From assembly GCF_036588685.1 (NCBI RefSeq), contig NW_026963314.1, positions 1,357,001 through 1,421,000 on the forward strand: a stretch of 64,000 nucleotides of DNA, in the 5' to 3' direction. This document shows positions 1-12,434 of this stretch, piece by piece. How positions within the stretch are numbered: position 1 is the first letter of the stretch; the number at the start of each line of letters is the position of its first letter. A program made the translations under genes and the position numbers. Origin of the DNA: Mytilus trossulus (lineage: Eukaryota > Mollusca > Bivalvia > Mytilida > Mytilidae). The notes beneath the pieces are model-generated. The model did no database searches and had not been told where the DNA came from. It saw nothing but the letters and a program-made list of their open reading frames with translations.

Positions 1-2931
1 GTAAGGGTAGAGTCTTATTGACGTATATTTAACGTCTTTTTTTATTTTCTGCGTCGTAAGGTTATATCTCATTGACGTATATTTCACATATTTTTACAAT
101 CTGCGTCGTCAGGGTATAGTCTCAGTGACATATATTCTATATCTTTTTATTATCTGCGTCGTAAGGGTATATCTCATTGGCGTATTTTCCAGATCTTTTT
201 ATTATCTGCGTCGTAAGGGTATAGTCTTATTGACGTATATTCCGCATCTTTCTATTTTCTGCGTCGTAAGGGATATCGCATTGCCGTATATTCCACATCT
301 TTTTAAAATCTACGGCGAAAGGGTATAGTCTCATCGACGTAAATTCCACACCTTTTTATTATCTGCCTCGTAAGAGTCAAGTCTCATCGACGTAAATTCC
401 ACACCGTTTTATAATTTGCGTCGTAAAATTATAGTCTTATTGACGTATATTCCTAATCTTTTTATTATCTGTGTCGTAAGGGTATAGTTGCATTGACGTA
501 TTATCCACATATTGTTTTTTTTACCTGCGTCGTAATGGTCAATTCATTGACGTATATTCCACATCTTTTCATTATCTGCGTCGTACGGGTATAGCATCAT
601 TGACGTATATTCCACATCTTTTTATTATCAACGTTATAAGAATTTAGTTCCATTGACGTATATTCCACATCTTTTTTATTATCTGTGACGTACGGGTATA
701 GTATCATTGACGTATATTCCACATATTTTCATTATCTGTGTCGTAATGTTATAGTCTCATTGACATATATTCCATATCTTTTTATTACATGCGTCATAGG
801 GATATAGTCGCATTGATGTATATTCTCCATCTTTTCGTTATCTGCATCGTAATGATATAGTCTCAAGGAGGTATACGTATTTTCCACTTCTTTTTTTAAT
901 ATCTGCGTTGTAAGGGTACAAAATGTATAGTCTCATTGACGTATATTCTTCATATTTTTATCATCTGCGTCGTAAGGGTATAGTATTCTTGGCATATATA
1001 TAACACATCTTTTATTATCTGCGTCGTAAAATTAAAGATAGTCTTATTGACGTATATTCCATATCTGTTTAATATATGCGTTGTAAGGTTTCATTGCCGT
1101 CTATTCCACATTTTTGTATTATCTGCGTCGTAAGGGTATAGTTTCATTGCCGTATATTCCACATCTTTTGATTATGTGCGTTGTAAGGGTAAGGTCTTAT
1201 AGACATATATTCCACATTTTTTTTTTTATTATCGGCGTCGTAAGATTAGTCCTATTAACGTATATTCTCAATCTTTTTATTATATGCGTCGTAAAGGTAT
1301 AGTCTTATTGACGTATATTAACCACCTTTTTATTATCTGCGTCGTAAGTGTATATCTCATTGACGTATATTCTACATCTTTTAATTATCTGCGTCGTCAG
1401 GGTATATCTCTTTGACGTATATTCCATATCTTTTTTATTATCTGCGTCGTAAGGGTAGAGTCTTATTGACGTATATTAACCACCTTTTTTATCTGCGTTG
1501 TAAGGGTATATCTCATTGACGTATATTCCACACCTTTTAATTATCTGCGTCGTCAGGGTAGAGTCTAATTGACGTATATTTAACGTCTTTCTTATTACCT
1601 GCGACGTAAGGGTATATCTCATTGACGTATATTCCACATATTTTTATAATCTGCGTCATCAGGGTATAGTCTCAGTGACATATATTCTATTTCTTTTTAT
1701 TATCTGCGTTGTAAAGGTAGAGTCTTATTGACGTATATTCCACACCTTTTTATTATCTGCGTCGTAAGGGCATATCTCATTGACGTATATTCTACATCTT
1801 TTTAATATCTACGGCGAAAGGGTATAGTCTCATTGACGTAAATTCAACATCTTCTTATTAACTGTGTCATAAGGGTATAGTCTTATTGCCGTATGGCATA
1901 CATCTGTTTATTATCTGTGTCGTAAGGGTATAGTCTTATTGACGTATATTCCACATCTTTTTATTATCTGCATCGTAAAGGTATAGTCTCATTGACGTAA
2001 ATTCAACATCTTCTTATTAACTGTGTCATAAGGGTATAGTCTTATTGCCGTATGGCATACATCTGTTTATTATCTGTGTCGTAAGGGTATAGTCTTATTG
2101 ACGTATATTCCACATCTTTTTATTATCTGCATCGTAAAGGTATAGTCTCATTGACGTATATTCCACATCTTTTTATTATCTGTGACGTAAGGGTATAGTC
2201 TTATTGACGTATATTCGACATCTTTTTATTATCTGTATCGTAAGTGTATAGTCTTATTGACGTATATTCCTAATCTTTTTATTATCTGTGACGTAAGGGT
2301 ATAGTCTTATTGACGTATATTCGACATCTTTTTTATTATCTGTATCGTAAGTGTATAGTCTTATTGACGTATATTCCTAATCTTTTTATTATCTGTATCT
2401 TAAGTGTATAGTCTTATTGACGTATATTCCACATCTTTTTATTATCTGTGACGTAAGGGTATAGTCTTATTGACGTATATTCCTAATCTTTTTATTATCT
2501 ATGACGTAAGTTATAGTTGCATTGACGTATTATCCACATATTTTTTTTACCTGCGTCGTAAGAGGTAATTCATTGCCGTCTATTCCATATCTTTTCATTA
2601 CAGCGTTATAAGAATATAGAATCATAAACGTATATTCCACATATTTTTTGTTATCTGTGACGTAAGGTTACAGTCTCATTGACGTATATTCCAAATATTT
2701 CTATTATCTGTGTCATAAGGGTATAGTCGCATTGATGTATATTCCGTATCTTTTTGTTATCTCCATCGTAAGGGTATATTCTCCACGAAGTGTATTCCAC
2801 TTCTTTTTTATTACAAAATGTATAGTCTCATTGACGTATATTCTTCATATTTTTTATCCTCTGCGTCGTAAGGGTATAGTCTTCTTGACGAATATATAAC
2901 ACATCTTTTTATTATCTGCGTCGTAAAGGTA
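1..2931. repeat. 53-bp satellite array, block 1
   Basis: About 55 tandem copies of a diverged monomer of about 53 bp. Each copy contains the core cattgacgtatattccacat followed by a T-rich stretch and a gcgtcgtaagg segment. Single copies vary by substitutions and small indels. The array begins before the window, is interrupted by elements A and B, and resumes at 9581 and 18741. Short ORFs in it (for example 125-328) are repeat translations. I see no gene in these 2.9 kb. Confidence 0.95.
1825..2142. repeat. 159-bp higher-order repeat, two copies
   Basis: Three monomers (3 x 53 = 159 bp) are duplicated almost exactly as 1825-1983 and 1984-2142. Both copies share the variant gccgtatggcatac and the aaattcaacatcttc monomer. 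A second, two-monomer (107-bp) duplication follows at about 2180-2394. This indicates recent local amplification inside an older array. Confidence 0.8.
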
Positions 2932-2970
2932 CAGATGGGTGCGGTCCTAACCTTGACAAAAGTTAACTTA
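2932..2970 (+). repeat. Element A left terminal inverted repeat
   Basis: Starts CAGATGGGTGCGGTCC and ends in an AAGTTAACTT palindrome. It pairs with the reverse complement of 9542-9580 with only a few mismatches. Confidence 0.85.
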
Positions 2971-3300
2971 GAGTTAACTTGTTGACTGCTTTCTAAGTCA
3001 ACTTGAGAATTTTTAAGCAGTCAAGCAAGTTAACTTCATCGTTGGTGGACCAGACCTACGGTCTGCTTTTTTAAGACTGCTGCAGACCAGGAACATATAT
3101 ATTAACAGATATACTGTTCCCAGTGCAGACCTATCGACAAGTCTGCTCCAGACCAGACCTGTGGACAAGTCTGCTTTTGACCAGTCCTGAGGACAGGTCT
3201 GCCCCAGACCAGACCTGTGGACAAGTCTGCTTTTGACCAGTCCTGAGGACAAGTCTGCTATTGACCAGGCCTGAGGACAGGTCTGCTTATGACAGATTAT
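2955..3300 (+). repeat. Element A left subterminal repeat zone
   Basis: Three GTTAACTT motifs lie within about 80 bp. They are followed by roughly six copies of a ~30-bp unit with core ggacaagtctgct / gaccagacctg (about 3120-3290). The right subterminal zone carries related caggactggtt units in the opposite sense, so the two ends look like mirrored binding-site arrays. The minus-strand ORF 3013-3366 is a translation of this repeat. Confidence 0.7.
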
Positions 3301-3690
3301 CGTTATAAGAGTTTTCATATCAGACTTCACTGAGCTTTCATTAAAATATGTAATCAACATTCGCATTGTTTTTCCACAGATATCATTTATTATTTACTCG
3401 CTAGACTCTACTAGATATTATACAAATGCTCTCTTTTATTTGATATACATGTATTCTTATATAAATAAAAAATGGCTATACGATCACACAGAGGTTTTTT
3501 TATTAGAGGGCGGATAGAAAGGTTATCCAACGCATCGGAACAATATTCTTATATCACGGGATATCGGCAACATTGTCTACGTTACTTCGTTCCCCGTTGT
3601 TTACCTGTCCCTTCCTAAATTTTACTTTATGCATAAATTTATACTTGCATGGATATTTCATTGATATTCAACTTGTTTGCATTGGATGAA

Positions 3691-4441
3691 CTATTCTATT
3701 TCCCGCAGAATATTCTAACAGAAATTGTACAGTGTCCGTAAACATACGGTGTGGTAAAACTATCAACAATCTCGTCAAATTCGTCAGATTTATCGAGAGA
3801 TTTGTCATTGCCGATATTTATATGGGACGTCCTAAAATTATACTCAATGCGCACTTTAATGAAAAAGTTGCCACTTGACGTTTAACTATAAACAAAATCA
3901 ATCAACCGACATAATAGATTCCAAGAAGAGAACCTCGTATACTTTTTTTTTATTAAATCATTGTAAATAGTACAAATGAATTCAGACATGTCAGTGTTGG
4001 TACTTTGATGATGTGGCCTAATAGTTTTGTTTTACACATACACCATCATGAACTCCTATATATGATGTGACTGTTATTATGAATAAAGAGATGGAATTCT
4101 GACATTTTCAATTTATTCAGAATATATTTTGCATTAATAGTTTTCCAATATTATTGATTACGTGTACATTTACGGTCCTACTAAAATGTGAACAGGAGCT
4201 TCTATTCTATTTCCCGCAGAATATTCTAACAGAAATTGTACAGTGTCCGTAAACATACGGTGTGGTAAAACTATCAACAATCTCGTCAAATTCGTCAGAT
4301 TTATCGAGAGATTTGTCATTGCCGATATTTATATGGGACGTCCTAAAATTATACTCAATGCGCACTTTAATGAAAAAGTTGCCATTTGACGTTTAACTAT
4401 AAACAAAATCAATCAACCGACATAATAGATTCCAAGAAGAG
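3691..4441 (+). repeat. 240-bp direct duplication in element A
   Basis: 3691-3930 and 4202-4441 are almost identical (I see about one difference), 511 bp apart. A 42-bp stretch beginning tacgtgtacatttacgg, just before the second copy (4160), is repeated just after it (4442), giving a local period of about 282 bp. The rest of 3300-4590 shows no gene or recognisable feature. Confidence 0.85.
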
Positions 4442-4589
4442 TACGTGTACATTTACGGTCCTACTAAAATGTGAACAGGAGCGCCAGGAGAAGACATTAC
4501 GGCGCTCGGTACAATGGTATGCTGGTATATAGATTTGCAAATAAAAGTGCACATATGATAAGTCTTGGTCAAATAGTTCTGTTTTCCAA

Positions 4590-7240
4590 GTCAGCATGAG
4601 GTATTAAAACCACGGAAATTTTGTTACGTATCAATATTTTGAAAAAAAGGAGGACACGCTGGTATCCTAAATTTATGCGAACAAAAATTTGTTGTTATTA
4701 AATTGCAATATTGCTGTCCATTGTCATGATTATATTATACATTGATTCCTGACATAAAAAATATGGCAGATTAATACTATGCGGGTACGTCATGGTGTAT
4801 ATAGATTTACAAATTAAAGTGCACATATGGTCAGTTTTGGTAATGCTGTCCATTGTCATGATTGTATTATACATTAAATCCTGACATAAAAAAAATCACT
4901 GATTTACTGTCCGGGTATATAGATTTTCAAATTAAAGTGCACATATGGTCAGTTTTGGTGGATGCGGTCAAATAATTTTGTTGTACAGCTGGAGGTATTA
5001 AAATACTGAAATTTTGTTACATATCAATATTTTGAATAAAATGAGGACATGCTGGAATTCTAAATTTATGTGAACAAAAATTTGTTGTTATTATATTGCA
5101 ATATTGCTGTCCATTGTCATGATTGTATTATACATTGAATCCTGACATTAAAAATAAGGCTGATTTACTATGCTGGTATATAGATTTACAATTTAAAGTT
5201 CACATATGGTCAGTTTTGGTAATGCGGTCAAATAATTTTGTTGTACAAGTCAGCTGGAGGTATCAAAACTACTGAAATTTTGTTACGTATCAAAATTTTG
5301 AATAAAATGAGGACATGCTGGTATCCTAAATTTATGCTAACCAAAATTTTTTGTTATTATATTGCAATTTTGCTGTCCATTGTCATGATTGTATTATACA
5401 TTGAATCCTGACATAAAAAATAAGACTGATTTACTATGCATGTATATAGATTTACAATTTGAAGTTCACATATGGTCAGTTTTGGTGGATGTGGTCAAAT
5501 AATTTTGTTGTACAAATTAGCTGGAGGTATCAAAACTACTGAAATTTTGTTACGTATCAATATTTTGAATAAAATGAGGACATGCTGGTATCCTAAATTT
5601 ATGCGAACCAAAAATTGTTGTTATATTATTGCAACATTGCTGTCAATTGTCATGATTGTATTATACATTAAATCCTGACATAAAAAAAATAATGATTTAC
5701 TGTCTGGGTATATACATTTTCAAATTAAAGTGCACATATGGTCAGTTTTTGTAATGCGGTCAAATAATTTTGTTGTACAAGTCAGCTGGAGGTATCAAAA
5801 CTACTGAACTTTTGTTACGTATCAATATTTTGAATAAAATGAGGACATGCTGGTATCCTAAATTTATTCGAACCAAAATGTTTTGTTATAATATTGCAAT
5901 TTTGTTGTCCATTGTCATGATTGTAAATTATACATTGATTCCTGACATAAAAAATATGGCTGATTAATACTATGCGGGTACATCATGGTGTATATAGATT
6001 TACAAATTAAAGTGCACATATGGTCAGTTTTTGTAATGCGGTCAAATAATTTTGTTGTACAAGTCAGCTGGAGGTATCAAAACTACTGAAATTTTGTTAC
6101 GTATCAATATTTTGAATAAAATGAGGACATGCTGGTATCCTAAATTTATGCGAACAAAAATTTGTTGTTATTATATTGCAATATTGCTGTCCATTGTCAT
6201 GATTGTATTATACATTGAATCCTGCAGACATAAAAAATAAGACTGATTTACTATGCGGGTATATAGATTTACAGTTCACATATGGTAAGTTTTGGTGGAT
6301 GCGGTCAAATAATTTTGTTGTACAAATCAGCTGGAGGTATCAAAACTACTGAAATTTTGTAACATATCAATATTTTGAATAAAATGAGGACATGCTGGTA
6401 TCCTAAATTTATGTGAACCAAAATTTGTTGTTATATTATTGCAATATTGCTGTCCATTGTCATGATTGTATTATACATTAAATCCTGACATGAAAAAAAT
6501 GAATGGTTTACTGTCCGGGTATATAGTATTTCAAATTAAAGTGCACATATGGTCAGTTTTGGTGGATGCGGTAAAATAATTTTGTTGTACAAGTCAGCTG
6601 CAGGTATCAAAACTACTGAAATTTTGTTACGTATCAATATTTTGAATAAAATGAGGACATGCTGGTATCCTAAATTTATGCGAACAAAAATTTGTTGTTA
6701 TTATATTTCAATATTGCTGTCCATTGTCATGATTGTATTATACATTGAATCCTGACATAAAAAACATATGGCTGATTTACTATGCGGGTATATAGATTTA
6801 CAAATTAAAGTGCATATATGGTCAGTTTTGGTGGATGCCGTCAAATAATTTTGTTGTACAAGTCAACTGGAGGCATCAAAACTACTGAAATTTTGTTACG
6901 TATCAGTATTTTAAGTAAAAAGAGGACATGCTGGCACCCTTTATTTAGGCGAACAAAAATTTGTTGTTATCATTTTGCAATATTGCTGTCCATTGTCATG
7001 ATTGTATTATACATCATGTACATTGAATCCTGACATTAAAAATAAGGCTGATTTACTATGCTGGTATATAGATTTACAATTTAAAGTTCACATATGGTCA
7101 GTTTTGGTAATGCGGTCAAATAATTTTGTTGTACAAGTCAGCTGGAGGTTTCAAAACTATTGAAATTTTGTTACGTATCAATATTTTGAATAAAATGAGG
7201 ACATGCTGGTATCCTAAATTTATTCGAACCAAATTTTTTT
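4590..7240 (+). repeat. ~270-bp tandem array, about ten copies
   Basis: Successive units share agctggaggtatcaaaac, aaaatgaggacatgctgg and attgctgtccattgtc in the same order at spacings of 264-281 bp. Some copies are truncated or carry small insertions. Several 62-97-residue ORFs (for example 5472-5678, 6052-6240, 6549-6755, 6818-7033) are the same repeat read in one frame. None has an upstream context or a domain, so I do not call genes. Confidence 0.9.
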
Positions 7241-7258
7241 TTTTATATATATATATAT

Positions 7259-8195
7259 ACGAGTCTAAATTGAAAACTACGTTCAAACCTATGACTGCGT
7301 TGGATAAAAACCGCAATTTTTATACGTGTGCATGTCAAACAAATTTCGTTGTAGAAGGGTCTAAAAACAGCACAAACAACATTTTCCAAAAGACCAAAAG
7401 AGTGAAAAAGTATATTTAAACAAAACGCATTGACTAACAGGTCGAACAACTGATGTTCTTTAACCCTGCTGACTGCCATTGGCGATTGCCAAATAAAATT
7501 GATCACAGGTTGTAACAAAATGGATCTTATTATAAATTTAATACGTCACAGAAAAAAAAAATTGTTAACTTGTGGACAGGATGTTGTGCCACAAACATTC
7601 GGTGTCAATATTTCTTTAGTACACCATATCCGGATTTCGACAATAAATGTCTCTTCAGTGATGTTAGGGATCGAAACGGTATTTGGAAGGCCATATAAAA
7701 AGCACCCTCATTTTTAGAGAAAGTACCCTCATTTTTAGATTAACTCTTGAATTTTAAGAGTCAATATATAGGATGAACGGATCATATAAACCGGAGGGAA
7801 AATATGATACATGCCCAAACAAAAAATATAAACGAGTCTAAATTGAAAACTACGTTCAAACCTATGACTGCGTTGGATAAAAACCGCAATTTTTATACGT
7901 GTGCATGTCAAACAAATTTCGTTGTAGAAGGGTCTAAAAACAGCACAAACAACATTTTCCAAAAGAGTGAAAAAGTATATTTAAACAAAACGCATTGACT
8001 AACAGGTCGAACAACTGATGTTCTTTAACCCTGCTGACTGCCATTGGCGATTGCCAAATAAAATTGATCACAGGTTGTAACAAAATGGATCTTATTATAA
8101 ATTTAATACGTCACAGAAAAAAAAAATTGTTAACTTGTGGACAGGATGTTGTGCCACAAACATTCGGTGTCAATATTTCTTTAGTACACCATATC
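7259..8195 (+). repeat. ~365-bp direct duplication with TA-rich edges
   Basis: 7259-7630 and 7832-8195 share almost the same sequence, starting acgagtctaaattgaaaac and ending acaccatatc. The second copy lacks eight bases near the middle. Alternating TA tracts flank both (7245-7258, 8196-8214, 8229-8246), so microsatellite slippage or replication-based copying is plausible. No coding signal. Confidence 0.85.
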
Positions 8196-8246
8196 TATAT
8201 ATATATATATATATAAACGAGTCTAAATTATATATATATATATATA

Positions 8247-8507
8247 TACAACTCGTCTAAACATCAACCCAACAATGTTAGATCTGTTAATTTGCTTTAG
8301 CAAATTTTTGGTTCTTCCCTCGCCGGGATTCGAACCCATGCTACTGTGATATCGTGACACCAAATCGCCTGCACTGCAGCCGTCCCGCTAGACCACACGA
8401 CCACCTGGGCTCTCAAAAAAAGAGCTTTCGCTGGCCATGTGTTACCTTTCCACGCCAGTTTTACTCTAGCGGCGTACTACAGTACATGATATATAAGGCA
8501 TGAAGAT
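8247..8507 (-). repeat. tRNA-derived SINE, copy 1
   Basis: Read on the minus strand, the head carries a perfect pol III A box TGGTCTAGCGG (8385-8395) and B box GGTTCGAATCC (8326-8336) at tRNA-like spacing. A body follows, ending in actcgtctaaacatc read on the plus strand (near 8251). The tRNA-like part lacks a complete acceptor stem and has a long tail, so it is a SINE head and not a tRNA gene. I recall very similar sequence as abundant in mussel genomes. Confidence 0.75.
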
Positions 8508-8687
8508 GTTATTGTTACAGATCAGCTAAATTATCTTTAGTAAAGGATCCTACAAATTAATGTAATATACAGTCACAGAAAATAATTATATTCATAAGTA
8601 CGTCTGAGTCAGTGACAACTCTACAACATATGTATCCATCGGATCGCCATCAATGATGGTGATACATGGCTGTGTACATAATATATA

Positions 8688-8948
8688 TACAACTCGTCTA
8701 AACATCAACCCAATAATGTTAGATCTGTAAATTTGCTTTCTCAAATTTTTGGTTCTTCCCTCGCCGGGATTCGAACCCATGCTACTGTGATATCGTGACA
8801 CCAAATCGCCTGCACTGCAGCCGTCCCGCTAGACCACACGACCACCTGGGCTCTCAAAAAAAGAGCTCTCGATGGGCATGTGTTACCTTTCCACGTCAGT
8901 TTTAATCTAGCGGCGTACTAGAGTACATGATATATAAGGCATGAAGAT
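8688..8948 (-). repeat. tRNA-derived SINE, copy 2
   Basis: A near-identical second copy of the 8247-8507 sequence in the same orientation, offset by 441 bp, with the A and B boxes intact. The flank 8508-8687 is present only once. Two SINEs of the same family this close and collinear suggest a segmental duplication and not two independent insertions. Confidence 0.75.
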
Positions 8949-9164
8949 ATATTCAGTGCCTGTTATCATTGTAACCGATATCGTTTTTATAATAGATAGA
9001 TTGTCAGATCACAGATAAATTTGTGTTACGTTCTGTGCGTACTTATTTTCAAATATTTGTATTTAATCCTGTTCATAAAACGGAAGTATTAATTTTGAAA
9101 TTACTTTATTTTCGATGTTTATACTACAAAACAAAGATATTAATTTTTGTTTTTAAATCAACGA

Positions 9165-9541
9165 ACAGCGGTCCTGGTTACAAGTTAACTTAGTGTTGAG
9201 CAGACCAGTCAAAAGTTAACGTGGGAACAGGTCTGGTTTTGATCCGATTTGTCCAAGCAGAAGTTAACTTTGTGGCAGGACCGGTTTCCAAGTTAACTTA
9301 TGTTAACTTTATGACAGGACTGGTTCCGACGTTAACTTATGTTAACTTATGACAGGACTAGTTCGAAGTTAACTTATATCAATAGCGGACCTGTTTCCAA
9401 GTTAACTTTTTGGCAGACATAAAAACAGTCATATGACCAAGTTCGCTTTTCTAGTTAACTAGATTTTGGTCCTAGGACTGGTCAGAGCAGTCTTATATTC
9501 GGTCACAGGTTAACTTTGACCAGTCCAAATGACTGGTTATC
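9165..9541 (+). repeat. Element A right subterminal repeat zone
   Basis: At least nine GTTAACTT or AAGTTAACTT motifs alternate with ggacaggactggtt-like units up to the right terminal repeat. The palindromic core recurs every 25-45 bp, which is the arrangement expected of clustered protein-binding sites at a transposon end. Confidence 0.75.
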
Positions 9542-9580
9542 AAGTTAACTTGCTGTACAGGTTAGGAGTGCACCCATCTG
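9542..9580 (-). repeat. Element A right terminal inverted repeat
   Basis: Ends GGAGTGCACCCATCTG, the reverse complement of the left end apart from a few mismatches. Satellite resumes at the next base with tagtcttattgacg. Confidence 0.85.
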
Positions 9581-9753
9581 TAGTCTTATTGACGTATATC
9601 CCATATCTTTTTATTATCTGCGTCGTAAGGTTTCATTGCCGTATATTCCACATCTTTTGATTATGTGCGTCGTAAGGGTAAGGTCTTATTGACATATATT
9701 CCACATTTTTTTTAATTATCGGCGTCGTAAGATTAGTCATATTAACGTATATT
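9581..9753. repeat. 53-bp satellite, block 2 between elements A and B
   Basis: Three and a bit monomers. Bases 9631-9753 closely match 1140-1268 of block 1, including the rare variants gattatgtgcg and attatcggcgtcg. This shows that the same multi-monomer block occurs twice in the array. Confidence 0.9.
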
Positions 9754-10732
9754 TATGGAACGCCGGAACTGTCTTATAGTGTAAATATTTAATGTGTTCT
9801 GTCGCTTTGCCGTTACGTCCTGTTATTTCTTCTTTATGTTATGTGCAAATGCCTTTATATCCTGACACGACATCTCTGTGTTATGTCAAATTAGTAATTT
9901 GTTTGGTCAAACAATTGTACGATATGTCATTGCTAAACTTTGTTCTGTAAAATGTGCATTGCATTATGCTGTAACTACTATATATTATGTGAATACTTCG
10001 GAACTTTATGATCAACCACCTTTACATTCTCTCATATTTTATCTACGTTGTGTCTATTCTTCTTTTACGTAAGTCAGTTAATAATTGCGTCCTGTCTCGA
10101 GTGTTATTGTTATGTCAAATGTTCTAAACGTTTTGTTTTGATACACCTTTGTTCTATGTAAATCTCATGATATTATAGTCTTTTGGCGTTATGTTGTGTT
10201 TATACATATGTATCTCCAGTGAAAAACATAATACATCATGGTATAACTCATATACGTTTTGCCGTACAGCTGATACTATCTGTGAGCATTCATTACGTCA
10301 TGTGCAAATGGTTTTTACATTATGTGCAAACAACTAATACGTTTTGTGCAAACCTCGTTTACCTTATGTGAAAACATTGTTCACCCTATGTGCAAACATC
10401 GTGTACCTTATGTGCAAACACCTATTACGTTATCAGCAAATACCTATCAAGTTATGTATAAAAACTTCATCGTTATGTGCAAATACTATTACGTTATGTA
10501 CAAATACCGCTTACATTATTTGCAAACACCATGAAAGTTATGTGCAAATGCCTATTACATTATGTCCAAACATCTATTACGTTAGGTGCACACACCTATT
10601 ACGTTAGGTGCACACACCTATTACGTTATGTCTAAACACCTATTACGTTATGTGCAAACACCTATTACATTCTGGTAAACGCTTTTTTGACACAGATAAA
10701 AACAAAACGCATCAGTGATATACACTTTGAAA
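9754..10732 (+). repeat. Element B left terminal inverted repeat
   Basis: Pairs with the reverse complement of 17473-18740 along its whole length, from the tip to the aacgcatca(g/a)tgatat segment at 10708-10722, with scattered mismatches. The first ~530 bp are unique sequence. About 10290-10670 is a 22-bp tandem repeat (about 17 units). ORFs such as 10322-10534 and 10344-10607 are that repeat read in frame. Confidence 0.88.
10290..10670 (+). repeat. 22-bp minisatellite in left arm of B
   Basis: Unit approximately ttatgtgcaaacacctattacg, about 17 copies with substitutions. Because three units make 66 bp, every frame cycles through a 22-residue pattern, which creates long spurious ORFs. Confidence 0.9.
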
Positions 10733-12434
10733 ACTATAAGTTTTAGCTTTCTAAAAAGCTCTGAATTACTTCGCTGTATTCTTTTTCCGACGTAGTCGGT
10801 GTAGTTTCTGTTTGTGATCTTTGAACTTAAGGACGCGTAACTATGGCAACAGAATACGCATGCTCGAAAATACTTTCTGTGATTGGACAAAATGATCTCA
10901 TGGTGGATGATTTGGTTGTGTTTGAAAACACGTCTCGTTATTTATATCGTGATGGAAAGCAAGTGAAAAACTATAAATATTTGAACTAGATCTTACAAAG
11001 ATTTATATTTTTATTAAAATAATTGTTTCTCCAATAGCTCTTTGCATCCATGACAGCTGTTTATTCGGGATGATTATAAATGTTTTTAATGTAAACTTTG
11101 TTGTACGAACGTACATGACTTTTAGAACGCAGGGGTTTTGGTGAATGTAAACACAAAGATACGAGGACCAAGAATACTGAACACAAATAAATTGTTTAGG
11201 TGACATCACAATATTCTTATATATTATTGCCCTAGTATAACCAGACTTAGTATTGAATTTCTTGTAGTTACATTCAGATGGGATTTAATTAAAGAGGTCC
11301 TGCATCATTAAGTCATTGTGCTTCTGAAGGTTATCGAAATGATAGATTTAAACATATATTCAAATTTAAATAGGTCGGATATCTTTTTTAAAGATAGTTC
11401 TTGTTCAAGGTAATGTCCGCGGCAACCTAGCGTGGTTTTGAATAGTCAACGAAACAAAAAGACGCAGTGCCATAAAAACACACAGAACAAGCGCACAACT
11501 TAGTCGATTGTCGGTGCATATATTGTGCTACATATATAGAGAGATACTTTTTAAACTACGATTTGATTTATCTATATGTTACTGATTTTTCTGATTATTT
11601 TTATCATTCTATGATATTGATAAATGTTGCCCTCAACCCGGAACAGATTGAATGTTTTATTGTTATTCGCAAATTTTAAATTAAGTGCAACACTTGCAAG
11701 TTTAAACGAGTAAAACTAGTGTGCGTAATTGCACGAGCATTTTTTGTTTGCGTTTCTATCTTATAGCATTAAAGAGTCTTCTTTAAAATTTACGCACGAA
11801 GAATGTTTCGGATGATGATCCCAATGTTTCTTTGAAACGATACGAATATATAACTGTAAAAGCTAAGAAAAATCTTACACTTGTCAGAAAATACACTAAA
11901 TCGGGTAACATGTTGAATTACTTTAGAGAACTTTAAGACAAATTCGCTAGACATCAGTTCCGTGCGTAGTGGCAAAATGCACAATTTAAATGTTTGAAAG
12001 AAAACTTATTATCTATACAATATTAGCACTGTAATATAATTCAAGACTATTCCAAAAAGTACGGTTGCAAACTTATCTTCAGCGCAACGAGATATTTATG
12101 TATGTGTCTTTCATTTATCGACATAGAGGTAGACGGAGTAGAAAGTTTGCCGGATATTTCATGTACTATCACTTTATATTCTCGGTTCAGTATACATGTA
12201 AGTCACGCAACTGGTTTTGAATGTTACTAAACCGACATTTGTGTCAAACACGGATATCTAATTTTTATTCAAAAATAATATTTCGAAACTTCGTGAAAGG
12301 GACATTAGGACGCAGCCGGGGGCTTTTTCAAGTAGACAAGATTTTTTTCGCGGAAACGAAATAATACAGTCTGTGGTAGATTTTTTTAAATATTGCGGTA
12401 AACATTTGAACGACACTAAGTAACTGTATTTACA
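10733..12434. other. Element B interior, left part: no gene seen
   Basis: AT-rich unique-looking sequence. Only short ORFs on either strand (for example 11003-11209, 11790-11984), without domains, splice context or codon bias. No repeat family that I recognise. Confidence 0.5.

Larger units (their letters stand above)
2932..9580. mobile_element. Element A: 6.65-kb TIR element inserted in the satellite
   Basis: The outer 39 bp at each end are imperfect inverted repeats beginning CAGATGGGTGC, and satellite sequence abuts both ends. TA stands immediately outside each end (2930-2931 and 9581-9582), consistent with a TA target duplication, although the joined flanks also match the satellite without one. 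The interior holds a subterminal zone rich in the palindrome AAGTTAACTT at each end, a ~270-bp tandem array, an internal duplication and two tRNA-SINE copies. No transposase reading frame is visible, so this is a non-autonomous or hollowed-out element. The superfamily is unassigned; TA flanks would fit Tc1/mariner-like elements, but nothing else supports that. Confidence 0.8.

Noticed and set aside
1..2931. CRISPR-like array
   Set aside because: The repeats are contiguous monomers without unique spacers, in a eukaryotic context.
5472..7419. Family of similar 62-97-residue ORFs
   Set aside because: Tandem ~270-bp repeat units; similarity between the ORFs follows from the repeat.
8326..8400. 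tRNA gene on the minus strand
   Set aside because: A and B boxes are perfect, but no complete cloverleaf with a paired acceptor stem is evident, and the unit is duplicated with a long tail. It is a tRNA-derived SINE head.
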